A program made the translations under genes and the position numbers. A DNA stretch of 64,000 bases from Leptospira kemamanensis (GTDB lineage Bacteria > Spirochaetota > Leptospiria > Leptospirales > Leptospiraceae). Position 1 is the first letter of the stretch. Each line of letters starts with the position of its first letter. This document shows, in pieces, positions 43,709 to 53,065 of this stretch. The notes under the pieces were generated by a model. That model saw only the letters and a list, made by a program, of their open reading frames with translations, was not told the origin of the DNA and made no database searches. Location: assembly GCF_004769665.1 (NCBI RefSeq), contig NZ_RQGG01000019.1, positions 1 to 64,000 of the forward strand. Reading direction: 5' to 3'.

Positions 43709-44965
43709 GTGAAAGCAGCAGCCCGAATTGCGATATTTTATTTGTTTTTCGGGTTTCTCTGGATTTACTTTTCAGATTATGCCATCTCTCTTTTTTTCCA
43801 ATCGGCAGAAGACACGAGAGAAATTCAAAGTTTCAAAGGTTGGGGATTCGTTGCTCTCTCCGCATTTGTGATTTATGTTTTACTTGTTCGCGAATTAAAA
43901 AATCAAAAAAAAGTATTATCCGAAAAATTTGAATCGGACCAACTATTCCAAGTGATTTTAGAAAGGATTGAAGACGCTGTTATCGTTTTCAATTTAGATA
44001 CTTGGAAAATTGATTTTCTAAGTGAACAAGTTTCTCGTTTATTTGATCTCAAAACAAAAGAGATCATCGCAAATCCACAACTTTTGATCGATCGTGTGTT
44101 TGAAGCAGACCGTGCTCGTATGTCTCATATTTGGATGAACCAATTAAAAGAAAACCACACAGGTTTACTGTATCGCATCCAAATGAGCGACGGAAAAATC
44201 AAATGGGCCTTGGAACATCGTCTGTTCATTCCTTCTAAAGATGGGAGTCCAAACAAAGCAGTAGCTGTCATTTCCGATATGACAAGTTACATGGAAAACC
44301 AAACGAAATTGGAACAATCCTTAAAAGAAAATGAAACACTTCTTACCGAAGTTCACCATCGTGTGAAAAACAATTTAGCAGTGATCATTTCTTTTTTGCA
44401 ATTGCAGGTGTATTCTTCTCCTAGAGAAACTGCTGATATCTTAGAACAAAGTATTGTTCGCATCAAAGCCATTGCACTGGTTCACGAAAAATTATACAGT
44501 GGTAAAAACTTATCGGGCCTGAGTTCGGTAGATTATATCACAAGTCTTGTTGAAAATATCAAACTCATGTATATGAGAGCTGATATTTCGATTGAACTCG
44601 ACATTCAAAAAATGGAGTTTAACATCATTGATGCGATCCCTATGGGTCTTATGATCACTGAAATGTTAACCAATAGTTTTCGTCATGCTTTCAAGGTGGC
44701 AAAACCAGATGCGAGGATTCAAATTGAATTTATAGTGGGCGAAAATCATCAATTTGAACTGAAATACAGAGACAATGGAATCGGATTTCCAGAAGGGTTT
44801 GATTATCATAAAGCAGAAACGATCGGATTGTCCGTGATTTTTTCGTTATCAAGTCAATTAAACGGAAAAGAAGTGAGTTGTATCTCTAGTCCTAACCAAG
44901 GTGTTTTTTATCATTTTTCATTTTCACCCAAAAAAATGAATTCAAAATCTAATTCATCATTGTAG
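43709..44965 (+). CDS. HisKA_2-type sensor kinase
   Basis: 418 residues, GTG start with AGGAG 12 bases before. Two membrane helices at the N-terminus (IFYLFFGFLWIYFSDYAISLFF; FVALSAFVIYVLLV) enclose a short periplasmic loop; a PAS domain follows (about 90-190), then a HisKA_2 dimer with LLTEVHHRVKNNLAVIISFLQLQ (His216 or His217) and a HATPase (RDNGIGFPEGF). No response regulator is encoded next to it. It is packed between the acyl-CoA dehydrogenase (3 bases) and MaoC (5 bases) genes, so its expression is tied to fatty-acid use. Confidence 0.9.
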   Translation: MKAAARIAIFYLFFGFLWIYFSDYAISLFFQSAEDTREIQSFKGWGFVALSAFVIYVLLVRELKNQKKVLSEKFESDQLFQVILERIEDAVIVFNLDTWKIDFLSEQVSRLFDLKTKEIIANPQLLIDRVFEADRARMSHIWMNQLKENHTGLLYRIQMSDGKIKWALEHRLFIPSKDGSPNKAVAVISDMTSYMENQTKLEQSLKENETLLTEVHHRVKNNLAVIISFLQLQVYSSPRETADILEQSIVRIKAIALVHEKLYSGKNLSGLSSVDYITSLVENIKLMYMRADISIELDIQKMEFNIIDAIPMGLMITEMLTNSFRHAFKVAKPDARIQIEFIVGENHQFELKYRDNGIGFPEGFDYHKAETIGLSVIFSLSSQLNGKEVSCISSPNQGVFYHFSFSPKKMNSKSNSSL

Positions 44966-44970
44966 GTTTT

Positions 44971-45393
44971 ATGTACGCGAAAGGTAAAAGTTTTTCAGAA
45001 ATTCAAATTGGAGAGAGAGCATCGTTTACGAAAACAATATCAGAAACTGATGTGTATCTTTTTGCAGGGATCAGTGGAGACTTTAATCCATTACATGTAG
45101 ATGAAGAGTATGCTAAAACAACTAGTTTTGGTACAAGGATTGCTCATGGAGGACTTGCTGCTTCTTTACTTGCTCCCGTGCTTGGAATGAAGTTACCTGG
45201 TCTTGGAACAGTTGCCTTAGAAACCACAACCAAGTTTCGGAAACCAGTTTATTTTGGAGATACAATCACATGCCTCGTGGAAGTGACTGCAAAAATGGAA
45301 CGCCTGAAAGCAGTGAAAATGAAAATTGTATGGAGCAATCAAAAAGGAGAAGTTGTCAGTAAAGGGGAAACCTTAGTCATTCCTCCCGGTTGA
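44971..45393 (+). CDS. MaoC-type enoyl-CoA hydratase
   Basis: 140 residues, one hot-dog domain. The hydratase-2 motif is AGISGDFNPLHVD, with catalytic Asp37 and His42, and FGTRIAHGGLAAS follows. It resembles PhaJ-type (R)-specific enoyl-CoA hydratases and would add water to a trans-2-enoyl-CoA. It ends the acyl-CoA operon and overlaps the end of the convergent DUF1292 gene by 17 bases. Confidence 0.9.
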   Translation: MYAKGKSFSEIQIGERASFTKTISETDVYLFAGISGDFNPLHVDEEYAKTTSFGTRIAHGGLAASLLAPVLGMKLPGLGTVALETTTKFRKPVYFGDTITCLVEVTAKMERLKAVKMKIVWSNQKGEVVSKGETLVIPPG

Positions 45394-45742
45394 GGAATTG
45401 TCCAACCAGTCCAATTTCGTCTTCTACAAATTCGCGGATTTCTTCGAGTTCATCGAAATCCAATATTTCTTCTAAGATTTCTTCTCCTGCTTCATCTTGG
45501 CCAAGTCGCATCACAATGTAACCTGGCACATCTGAATCAGGATCATCCATTTCAACGTTCACAAATTGATATTCTTGTTCTGTTGTTGGTAAAAAGACCA
45601 AGTAGTCATTTCCCATTAAGGAAAAAGAATAAAATACTTCCCATTGGTAACTATTCCCGTTTTCATCCACCAAATCGATTTCTTCTGTGGTTCGATTCGG
45701 TAAAAAATCATCCGCTTGGAATCCAAAATTGTTTGTTTCCAT
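45377..45742 (-). CDS. DUF1292-family acidic protein
   Basis: 121 residues, very acidic. The opening EIDLVDENGNSYQWEVFYSF and DYLVFLPTTEQ, and the end EEILEEILDFDELEEIREFVEDEIG, fit DUF1292 (YrzB-type) proteins, of unknown function. Its ATG overlaps the stop of the HNH gene (TAATG), so the two are likely coupled. It overlaps the convergent MaoC gene by 17 bases at its 3' end. Confidence 0.8.
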   Translation of the reverse strand: METNNFGFQADDFLPNRTTEEIDLVDENGNSYQWEVFYSFSLMGNDYLVFLPTTEQEYQFVNVEMDDPDSDVPGYIVMRLGQDEAGEEILEEILDFDELEEIREFVEDEIGLVGQFLNREE

Positions 45743-46035
45743 TACGTGAAAAATTCCTTTTCAAACGGTAGGCTATGTTTCTTTTTAAAATTACATTCTT
45801 TGCAAGCAGGAACCAAATTTGCTTTTACAGACTTTCCTCCTCGTATAAGAGGAATTAGATGGTCCATAGTTAACTCATCTACTTTGAATTTTTTTCCACA
45901 ATAATGACAAATCCCTGAAGAACGTTTGTTTTTCCACCAAGCAGTGTTTTTTAGATCTTTTGCTTTTTTTCGTTCTCGCCTGATCTCTTCATCGTCGATG
46001 TCAGAGAAAAATGGCTCGAGTGGAGGTTCTGTCAT
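45742..46035 (-). CDS. HNH endonuclease-like protein
   Basis: 97 residues. A zinc-binding HNH domain is evident: CHYCGKKF (first Cys pair), LTMDHLIPLIRGGKSVKANLVPACKECN (catalytic Asp-His, the GG, Asn and second Cys pair). It is short and has no specificity domain, like many small bacterial HNH proteins, so its target is unknown. It is coupled to the DUF1292 gene. No toxin partner or mobile element is nearby. Confidence 0.88.
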   Translation of the reverse strand: MTEPPLEPFFSDIDDEEIRRERKKAKDLKNTAWWKNKRSSGICHYCGKKFKVDELTMDHLIPLIRGGKSVKANLVPACKECNFKKKHSLPFEKEFFT

Positions 46036-46084
46036 GATTTAAAAAAATCTGTTTTTTTCTCTTCGTCAAGAAAAAGATGGAGGA

Positions 46085-47197
46085 ATGGGACGACTCATCT
46101 ACCTAGACAATTTACGTTCTTTTGCGTTATTACTTGGAATTGTTTTCCACTCGGCCATTGTGTATGCCGCAGACATCCAATATGCGATCCAAACACAAGA
46201 GAGGAGTTCGATTTTATCCTATTTTTGTTATTGGATCCACAGTTTTCGGATGCCCATGTTTTATATGATCTCTGGATTTTTTTCCGCAATGGTTGTCCAA
46301 AAAAAGGGAAATAAATTTTATTTAGACGGTAGGTTGCGAAGAGTCCTTGTTCCCACATTGTTTGGCCTTTTGTTTTTGGCACCAATCCAATATTTTCTAA
46401 TGGAGAAATCCAAAATACCAAGTCTCGACCTTGTTGATTTTTTGATTCAATTTTTTACGAAAGAAAAATTCCAACATTCACACATTTGGTTTTTAGTGGA
46501 TCTATTTTGTTTTAGTATGATTTACCTAGTTCTTCACAAATGGATCTCTCAATTAGCAAAAGGAAATTTTGTTCATAATTTTACTTACCGATTCTATATT
46601 CTTTTTGTGATCTGTTTTCTCTTCGTGTTAGGTGCACATACCCAATTTGGAAAAGGAGAATCCTATTTCGGAATTTTTAAACTTACCTTTACGTATCAGT
46701 TTTCTTTTTTTATCGCAGGGGTGTTTTGTTATGAATGGAAAGGAATTTTAATCCAAACTTCCTCTTCTCGTTACAAACCATTTGCCTTGTTTCTTTGGGC
46801 ATTGGTATTTTCTCTTTTACTCATGGAGTATGAAATCAATGATCCACTTTGGATTTACTTCTCTTATGCAAACCCATGGTATCGCTCTTTCCATATTTTT
46901 TTATGGGTGGCATCGCCTTATATTTGGACTTTGTTTTTTGTGGATGTTTTTGTTCGTTTTGGAAACCAAGATGGGAAACTCGGACGTTATATCATTGAAG
47001 CAAGTTTGCCAATTTACCTTGTCCACCATCCCATCTCACTTGTGTTTGCTTATTTTGTGAAGGAGTCCTCTCTCCCAGTTTGGGAAAAATTTATCCTTCA
47101 CAATTTAGTAGTTTTAAGCCTAAGTTTTATCCTCTATGAGTTTTTCATCCAAAGGACCAAACCATTACGTTTTTTGTTTGGATTGAAACTGGGTTAA
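46085..47197 (+). CDS. Acyltransferase-3 family membrane protein
   Basis: 370 residues with about ten membrane helices. The opening RLIYLDNLRSFALLLGIVFHSA has the usual Asp-x-LR and the conserved His in FHS, and SFRMPMFYMISGFFS and RRVLVPTLFG follow. Such proteins (OpgC/OafB/YiaH-type) move acyl groups onto glycans or lipids at the membrane. The GGAGG lies only one base before the ATG, unusually close, and no other in-frame start is near. Its end overlaps the convergent amine oxidase gene by four bases. Confidence 0.85.
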   Translation: MGRLIYLDNLRSFALLLGIVFHSAIVYAADIQYAIQTQERSSILSYFCYWIHSFRMPMFYMISGFFSAMVVQKKGNKFYLDGRLRRVLVPTLFGLLFLAPIQYFLMEKSKIPSLDLVDFLIQFFTKEKFQHSHIWFLVDLFCFSMIYLVLHKWISQLAKGNFVHNFTYRFYILFVICFLFVLGAHTQFGKGESYFGIFKLTFTYQFSFFIAGVFCYEWKGILIQTSSSRYKPFALFLWALVFSLLLMEYEINDPLWIYFSYANPWYRSFHIFLWVASPYIWTLFFVDVFVRFGNQDGKLGRYIIEASLPIYLVHHPISLVFAYFVKESSLPVWEKFILHNLVVLSLSFILYEFFIQRTKPLRFLFGLKLG

Positions 47198-48570
47198 GTT
47201 TTGCTAATGGCCTGAATGGCGGAGGCAACAGCCGAATCCATACTTCCTGTATGTAATGCGAGATGTTCCCCTGCAAAAAATACTCTTTCGAAAGGTTCAT
47301 TCCATACATCTTTGATTCCATAACTTCCAGGTGGGAAAAGGGAAACAAATCCTGGCCTACCTGTTGTTTTTTGAAAACTATGAAAGTGAAACGGATTCTC
47401 TACATGTAAGTTCAAATTTCCCACTTCTTCCAATGCAGATGTCATTAGATTTTTTTTCTGGCGATCAGTTCCTTTTTCAAATAAGGAGGCCTTGTCTCCT
47501 GTGGAAATGGAGGTAACGGCAGTTATATTTTGACCAATTGCTAAATCAGAGACATATAATGTTTCTGCGGCAGTGGCAGTGGTTTGAAAGTAGTTGGAAA
47601 GATTGGCATTTGATTTCACAAAACATAGATTTTTGGAAATTTTACCTGTTTGCATCCGGAGTGCTGAATAAATGAAATCTTTCGGTAGAGTAGGTGTCCA
47701 TTTGATATCTAACAAAGAAGAGGCGGGTAATGTACAAACAACTAAATTCCCTTTAATCGTTCTTCCTGACTGAAGTTCCACAGAAACTTGGTTTTTTTGT
47801 TGGGAAACTTTTACCGCAATTTCTCCTGTCAGAAGTTCCTGACCTTTTAATTGAGAGACTAAGGACTGAATGATTTGATAAGCACCTGCTTTGACTTGGT
47901 ATTTAGGTTTCAGAGCAGATTGCAGGGCTGAGAGGTCGTCCAAAACTGACTCACTTGAGATTTGGTTTAAATCTGCTCCCAAAATCACTCGGTATAAATC
48001 ATTCATGGATTGAATCTCTTCTTCTGTGAGACCTTGGTAACGAGCATAAGAAGAAAAATTGATTTTGTCTAAACCTTGTTTTTGGTTTGCCCCAAGTGAC
48101 TTGTGTAAGTCGATGACTTTGTCTAAAGTGTCGATGGAGGAAGTTGAGATTTTAAGGAATTCTTGATTCGATTTTGTTAATGAAAATCGTTCTGCAATAC
48201 TAGAGGATACAAGTTCCAGTCCCAATTGTTTTACCAAACTTTTGATATCTGTTTGGTTCTCGCTAATCCATTCTCCACCTAAGTCTTGTAGAATTCCCAA
48301 TTCGGGATTGGTATATGTCGCGATTCTTCCGCCAAACGAGTCTCCTCGTTCGACCACTATAACTTCATATCCAGTTTGTTTGAGTAAATAAGCGGAATAG
48401 AGGCCGGAAAGTCCACCACCGAGAATGATGGCACGTTTGGAACCACTCGTTCTAGGTTTTGTCTCTGCAGTCACAACTCCTGTGGATTGTCCGAAGCTTT
48501 TCTTGGGAAAGAGGAGGTTCACTCCAGCGGCAGTAATAGTCAAATTTTTGAGGAAGGTTTTTCGATTCAT
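47194..48570 (-). CDS. Flavin-containing amine oxidase
   Basis: 458 residues from the ATG at 48570, with GGGGAAAG before it. The signal (MNRKTFLKNLTITAAGVNLL) resembles a Tat signal (NRKTFLKN, Arg-Lys rather than Arg-Arg), so it may be exported folded with FAD. The FAD site is GGGLSGLYSAYLLKQTGYEVIVVERGDSFGGRI and the C-terminal FFAGEHLALHTGSMDSAVASA closes the flavin pocket. The substrate (an amine) is unknown. It is divergent from the 7TMR-DISM gene, 81 bases away. Confidence 0.85.
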   Translation of the reverse strand: MNRKTFLKNLTITAAGVNLLFPKKSFGQSTGVVTAETKPRTSGSKRAIILGGGLSGLYSAYLLKQTGYEVIVVERGDSFGGRIATYTNPELGILQDLGGEWISENQTDIKSLVKQLGLELVSSSIAERFSLTKSNQEFLKISTSSIDTLDKVIDLHKSLGANQKQGLDKINFSSYARYQGLTEEEIQSMNDLYRVILGADLNQISSESVLDDLSALQSALKPKYQVKAGAYQIIQSLVSQLKGQELLTGEIAVKVSQQKNQVSVELQSGRTIKGNLVVCTLPASSLLDIKWTPTLPKDFIYSALRMQTGKISKNLCFVKSNANLSNYFQTTATAAETLYVSDLAIGQNITAVTSISTGDKASLFEKGTDRQKKNLMTSALEEVGNLNLHVENPFHFHSFQKTTGRPGFVSLFPPGSYGIKDVWNEPFERVFFAGEHLALHTGSMDSAVASAIQAISKT

Positions 48571-48651
48571 AGAACTTTCCCCTATTTTAGCACTCAAAAC
48601 AAAAAAGGCTAGAAAAATTACTAAAATAGAATCTATTGATTTTGGCTTTTT

Positions 48652-50790
48652 ATGCGAAATACAAGAACCTTCTCCCGATCCTCCATTCCATTCTTCGTTT
48701 GTATCATTTTCGGTTTCCTCTTTTTGCCGAGGGGGAGTCACGCAAGTCCTGTCATCCAATTGAAAACAGAAATGTTTGGAGAGTCCATTTGGAAAGAGGT
48801 GCAGGTATTCGAAGATCCAACCCATTCCCTAACAAACGAAGAGATTCTCTCAGGTGCCAAGGACCAAGAGTTTAAGATTCTAGACTCTCCTAATTTAGGA
48901 TTTTCCAAGTCCATCTTTTGGGTGCGAATGGAAGTGTTTAACCCCACTAACACCTTACTGCGTTGGAATCTATTATTTGATTTTCCCTTACTGGATGAAA
49001 TCCAAATTTTTGGTGAACCATTTCCAAAAGATTCCAAACGAACTCTCGGTGATACGTTTGCGTTTTCAGAAAGGAATGTGGACTACCGTAATCCGGTTTT
49101 CCCTTTGGAGACTCCACCCAATGGAAAATCTGTTTATTACCTGAAGATCCAATCGGAATCCACCATCCCACTCACTCTCCAAGTTTGGACGGAAAAGGAA
49201 TTTTATGAAAAACTAAACAAAGAACAAATGATCTTTGGTATTTTTTATGGGATTTTGTTTGTGATGATTGCTTATAATTTTTTCATTTATATCTTCACAT
49301 ATGAAAAAAGTTACTTACTCTATCTCTTTTTTATAAGTTCCATTTTTTTCTTTCACTTGGTGAACAATGGTTTTGCCTTTCAATACATTTGGCCGAATTG
49401 GGTGTTTTGGGCAAATTATTCCTTACCGTTTTTCATTTGTTTGTCTTGTATCACGGGTGTCATCTTCACGAACAATTATCTGAGCTTAAAAAAATATTTA
49501 CCGAAAGTATCTAAGTTAATTTGGGTTTGGGTTGGAATATTAGTCATTTTTTCTGCGGTTACCTTTTTATTAAGTTACCGCATTGCTATGGTTACGTCCA
49601 TATTACTCACGGTTCCTACAGCATTATTACTGGTTTATAGTGGAACTTTTACCTATCTTGCAAATGTTCGCACGGCTCGTTATTATTTGATTTCATGGGC
49701 TTTCTTTTTGTTAGGTGTGTTGCTTTATTCCTTAAAAAGTTTGGGATTTTTATCAGACAACCATATCACTCGTTGGACCATCCAAATGGGAACAGCCTTA
49801 CAAACCATTTTGTTATCACTTGGACTTGCTGATAGGATTAATTTTTTAACCAGAAGCCTCAGAGAAAACCTAAGAGATTTATCTCATGCTAAAATCAAAA
49901 TCGAAGAATCAGAAAAACGATTCCGAGAAATTTTCCAAGGTTCAGACGAAGTGATTTTGATGATGAATGAAAATTTTGAAATCATCAATGCCAATCGATC
50001 TTTGTCAAAACATCTTGGGTATCGATTGGATGACCTTCGTGATAAAAAAATCACGGAAATCCTCTATACAGGCCGTGATCAAAAATCCGACTACAATGTC
50101 ATGTTTGTGAATGATAAACTGACAGATTTGAAAATGACAGGATCTGCGATCAATTTTAAAACCGAACTCTCTCAAAAGTATGTAAAAGAACCAAAAGAAA
50201 TGGTTTGTCGGATCCAATACATTGATTTTGAAGAAACGAGGGAAGTGTTAATGACATTGTCTCCTGAATATGAAGACACCATCATCCAACTCATTGAATC
50301 AGAAAAAATTGAAATTTCGATGAACAATTATTTGCGAAATGCAGAGCTTGTTTCTCAAAAAATTACAGCGCAACTTTCCAAATACCTTACCACAATTGAA
50401 CAAACGGAAATTCGATCTTCTGTGAGAGAGATCATCATCAATGCCGTAGAACATGGGAATTTAAACATTAGTTTTGATGAAAAATCCCATGCTCTGATGG
50501 AAGGAAATTATTTGGAGTTTTTACAAAAACGCCAGGAAGACCCAAGATACCGCCATAAAAAAGTGAAAATTGAATATTCCTTTAGCCATGAATATGTGGC
50601 TTATCGAATCACGGATGAAGGACGAGGATTCGATCATAAAAAACATATGGATAAATCCATTGATGAAATGAACGAAGCTCATGTCCAACATGGTCGTGGG
50701 ATTCTAATGACAAAATCTGTATTCGATCGGATTGAATACAACGAAAAAGGCAATCAAGTCAGTTTGATTAAGTTTTTAAACCGAGATTAA
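48652..50790 (+). CDS. 7TMR-DISM sensor with PAS and RsbW-like ATPase
   Basis: 712 residues, paralog of the LytS-type sensor at 24 kb in its input half: signal (FFVCIIFGFLFLPRG), a periplasmic DISM domain (LGFSKSIFWVRMEVFN, LLFDFPLLDEIQIFG), seven helices (about 190-395). Then comes a PAS domain (EKRFREIFQGSDEVILMMN, about 420-540). The end (about 570-712) is an anti-sigma-type ATPase: REIIINAVEHGNLNISF (N box) and ITDEGRGFDHKKH plus HGRGILMTKSVFD. There is no HisKA domain, so it should act by binding or as a Ser/Thr kinase. No ribosome binding site is visible at the ATG. Confidence 0.85.
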   Translation: MRNTRTFSRSSIPFFVCIIFGFLFLPRGSHASPVIQLKTEMFGESIWKEVQVFEDPTHSLTNEEILSGAKDQEFKILDSPNLGFSKSIFWVRMEVFNPTNTLLRWNLLFDFPLLDEIQIFGEPFPKDSKRTLGDTFAFSERNVDYRNPVFPLETPPNGKSVYYLKIQSESTIPLTLQVWTEKEFYEKLNKEQMIFGIFYGILFVMIAYNFFIYIFTYEKSYLLYLFFISSIFFFHLVNNGFAFQYIWPNWVFWANYSLPFFICLSCITGVIFTNNYLSLKKYLPKVSKLIWVWVGILVIFSAVTFLLSYRIAMVTSILLTVPTALLLVYSGTFTYLANVRTARYYLISWAFFLLGVLLYSLKSLGFLSDNHITRWTIQMGTALQTILLSLGLADRINFLTRSLRENLRDLSHAKIKIEESEKRFREIFQGSDEVILMMNENFEIINANRSLSKHLGYRLDDLRDKKITEILYTGRDQKSDYNVMFVNDKLTDLKMTGSAINFKTELSQKYVKEPKEMVCRIQYIDFEETREVLMTLSPEYEDTIIQLIESEKIEISMNNYLRNAELVSQKITAQLSKYLTTIEQTEIRSSVREIIINAVEHGNLNISFDEKSHALMEGNYLEFLQKRQEDPRYRHKKVKIEYSFSHEYVAYRITDEGRGFDHKKHMDKSIDEMNEAHVQHGRGILMTKSVFDRIEYNEKGNQVSLIKFLNRD

Positions 50791-51713
50791 TTTCTTTGCC
50801 AATCTAGGACCCACCACTCATTCCATTCTTTGGAGTAGAGAAGTTTGCCTGGTAAGTGGCTTTGTAATAAACTTAAAAATTCATCTTTTTTTTCGGTGAT
50901 GATACCTGAAAAAATGATTCGAGGTGCATTGATTTTTGCCAGATGACGGATGTTTTGTGAAAGCACAGCAAATGTGATATTTGCAATTGCCAAGTTATAG
51001 GACTGGTTTGATAATTTTGGATTATCAATGCCAGACTCTTCTACGCTGAATTGAAACCCTTTGGGGTATTCGTTTTCTGTCCAGTTTGACCAAGCTGCTT
51101 TCACGGCATTGGGATCGATGTCCAAAGCAAAAATTTTATTCACTCCAAACTTGGCAAGGCCTATGGATAAAATTCCAGATCCAGTTCCTACATCACAAGC
51201 AGATAAAAAAGAAAACTTACCTTCCGCATAAAGAGAATCCAAATGTTCTAAAATGAGTTTTGTTGTTTCGTGGTGACCTGTTCCGAAAGCAACACCTGGA
51301 TTGATAAATAAAGGAATTCCTCCTGTTGGTTTCCAAAGAGCAATGGTGTTTGGTTCGTTTTTTTCCCAAGTAGGGATCACCCAAAGTTTATTTCCAATTG
51401 GGAACGGTTTATAATATTCTTTATATGCTTCTTCGTAATCCCTTGTTTCAATGATTCGAGATTCCGAATTGGAATTGTTAGGTGCGTAAAGTTTTAAAAA
51501 AATTATAATTTTTAATTCTTTTTCTACCTCATCCGTTTGTAAGTAAATACGAATATTGGTATTGTCGCGAATAAGACCTTGGTCTTTTTCTTTTGGAGCT
51601 TCTCCATCAAAAAGAATTTCGTAATAACCTACACATTGTAAAGAATCTAAGAGTTCGTAAAACGAATCAGAGAGTTCTTTGGGTAAATTAACTTTGAGTT
51701 CTCGGTATTCCAA
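50787..51713 (-). CDS. prmA: Ribosomal protein L11 methyltransferase
   Basis: 308 residues. Signature features of PrmA are NPGVAFGTGHHETTKLILEHL, the SAM-binding CDVGTGSGILSIGLAKFG, FALDIDPNAVKAAWSN and YNLAIANITFAVL (the NIxxxP-like active site, here reading ANIT). It methylates lysines of ribosomal protein L11 with S-adenosylmethionine. It follows the XRE-cupin gene by two bases in one minus-strand unit and overlaps the end of the 7TMR-DISM gene by four bases. Confidence 0.9.
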   Translation of the reverse strand: MEYRELKVNLPKELSDSFYELLDSLQCVGYYEILFDGEAPKEKDQGLIRDNTNIRIYLQTDEVEKELKIIIFLKLYAPNNSNSESRIIETRDYEEAYKEYYKPFPIGNKLWVIPTWEKNEPNTIALWKPTGGIPLFINPGVAFGTGHHETTKLILEHLDSLYAEGKFSFLSACDVGTGSGILSIGLAKFGVNKIFALDIDPNAVKAAWSNWTENEYPKGFQFSVEESGIDNPKLSNQSYNLAIANITFAVLSQNIRHLAKINAPRIIFSGIITEKKDEFLSLLQSHLPGKLLYSKEWNEWWVLDWQRN

Positions 51714-51715
51714 AC

Positions 51716-52339
51716 TTAACCTATTTCATCCGTATAATCCATGACCAAATACATTAAGGTTTCTTGGTCGGTTGGATTGGAATATTCATGAGAAACATCT
51801 GCTTTAAAAAACACAGAATCTTTTGGTTCGAGTTCCACTACCTTTTCGCCCACTCGCAAACGGAGTTTTCCCGAAACTACGACGAGGTTTTCTGTGGTTC
51901 CTGTTTTATGTGGTTCCGCCACTTCATGGCCACCCGGTTTCAAAATGAGTTCATAAAATTCTGTTTTGCGATTACCTAGAAAAGGAAATAGGGCACGACT
52001 CGCAAAAACTTTTGAGTTAGAATAGAGAACTTTGGAGTTTTCGGCTTTTAGAATATGGATACCGTCTTGGTTTTTTTCTTTTAAGAGTTCCGAAAAAGGA
52101 ACATTGAGTCCGTTTGCAATTTTCCACAAAACGGAAATGGTTGGAACTGATTTCCCTTGTTCAATTTGGGACAACATCGCTCGGCTCACACCACATCGGT
52201 TTGCGAGTTTGTCCAAGGAAAATCCTTTGGTGTGGCGGATGAGTTTCAGGTTTTCTTTGACGACGTCTGTTATATAGTCGCCTGATTCTGAAATGAGTGG
52301 ATCTAATCCGTCACTACTTTGTTCTACTTTACTAACCAT
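51716..52339 (-). CDS. XRE-cupin transcriptional regulator
   Basis: 207 residues from the ATG at 52339 (an upstream TTG at 52354 is possible). An XRE helix-turn-helix ([40 protein letters not shown]) is joined to a C-terminal cupin barrel ([36 protein letters not shown]). Such proteins bind a small metabolite in the cupin and repress nearby genes. The target is not evident; the genes downstream and upstream are for rRNA and ribosomal protein methylation. Confidence 0.88.
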   Translation of the reverse strand: MVSKVEQSSDGLDPLISESGDYITDVVKENLKLIRHTKGFSLDKLANRCGVSRAMLSQIEQGKSVPTISVLWKIANGLNVPFSELLKEKNQDGIHILKAENSKVLYSNSKVFASRALFPFLGNRKTEFYELILKPGGHEVAEPHKTGTTENLVVVSGKLRLRVGEKVVELEPKDSVFFKADVSHEYSNPTDQETLMYLVMDYTDEIG

Positions 52340-52378
52340 TGTCCAAGCGTCCAATATAACAGAGGTACTGTCAAGAAA

Positions 52379-53065
52379 CTAACGTTTGGGTCTTTCTTTT
52401 TTCTCTTCGATGATAAATACTGGAGGTAACTTCATTCCTTGGGGGAATTTTTTTTGGACTTCTTTGGCACTGCCTCGGTAAGAAGTTTCGTGTGCGAAAG
52501 AGATTCCTAGGGCAAGGAAAATCCGACGATCATGGGGTAGGACTTTTGCCAAAGTTTCCAAACAATGTTTGGCTCTGTAGGGCGTTTCATAAAAGGCAAG
52601 CGTGATGCCAAGACCCAGGTATTGTTTTAAGGTTCTCTCTCTTTCTTTTTCCTCTCTCGGTAAAAATCCAAGGAATAAAAATGGAGAGGTCGCAAACCCA
52701 GAGCTTGTCAGAGCAGAAACAAGGGCAGTGGGCCCTGGAGCAGAACGCACTTCCACACCCATTTCCCAAGCTAGGGGAACAAGCCATTTGCCAGGGTCTT
52801 CGAGGCCTGGACTGCCAGAATCGGAGATGAGACAGGTTTTTTTGGTCATGGCCAGCTTCATTCCAATCTCATCCATCTCCGTCCGAGAGGTATGTTCATT
52901 TAAAAGGTCAAAGGGTTTTGTGATCCCTAGTTTTTTGAGAAGGGTAGAGGTGGTTCTTTGTTCTTCCCCTAAAATCCAATCTGCTTCTTCTAGCAATTGT
53001 TTGGTGCGAGGTGGAATGTCTAAATCATTTCCGATGGAATTGGATACTAAATACAGTCGATTCAT
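52379..53065 (-). CDS. RsmI-like tetrapyrrole-methylase-fold methyltransferase
   Basis: 228 residues. The fold opens with NRLYLVSNSIGNDLDIPPRT and ADWILGEEQRTTSTLLKKL; the SAM-binding part is SDSGSPGLEDPGKWLVPLA and APGPTALVSALTSSGFA. These are variants of RsmI motifs (RsmI reads LSDAGTPxISDPG), and the C-terminal extension of about 50 residues of true RsmI is missing. It may methylate the 16S rRNA ribose at C1402 or another substrate. It overlaps the HAD phosphatase gene by four bases. Confidence 0.75.
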   Translation of the reverse strand: MNRLYLVSNSIGNDLDIPPRTKQLLEEADWILGEEQRTTSTLLKKLGITKPFDLLNEHTSRTEMDEIGMKLAMTKKTCLISDSGSPGLEDPGKWLVPLAWEMGVEVRSAPGPTALVSALTSSGFATSPFLFLGFLPREEKERERTLKQYLGLGITLAFYETPYRAKHCLETLAKVLPHDRRIFLALGISFAHETSYRGSAKEVQKKFPQGMKLPPVFIIEEKKERPKR

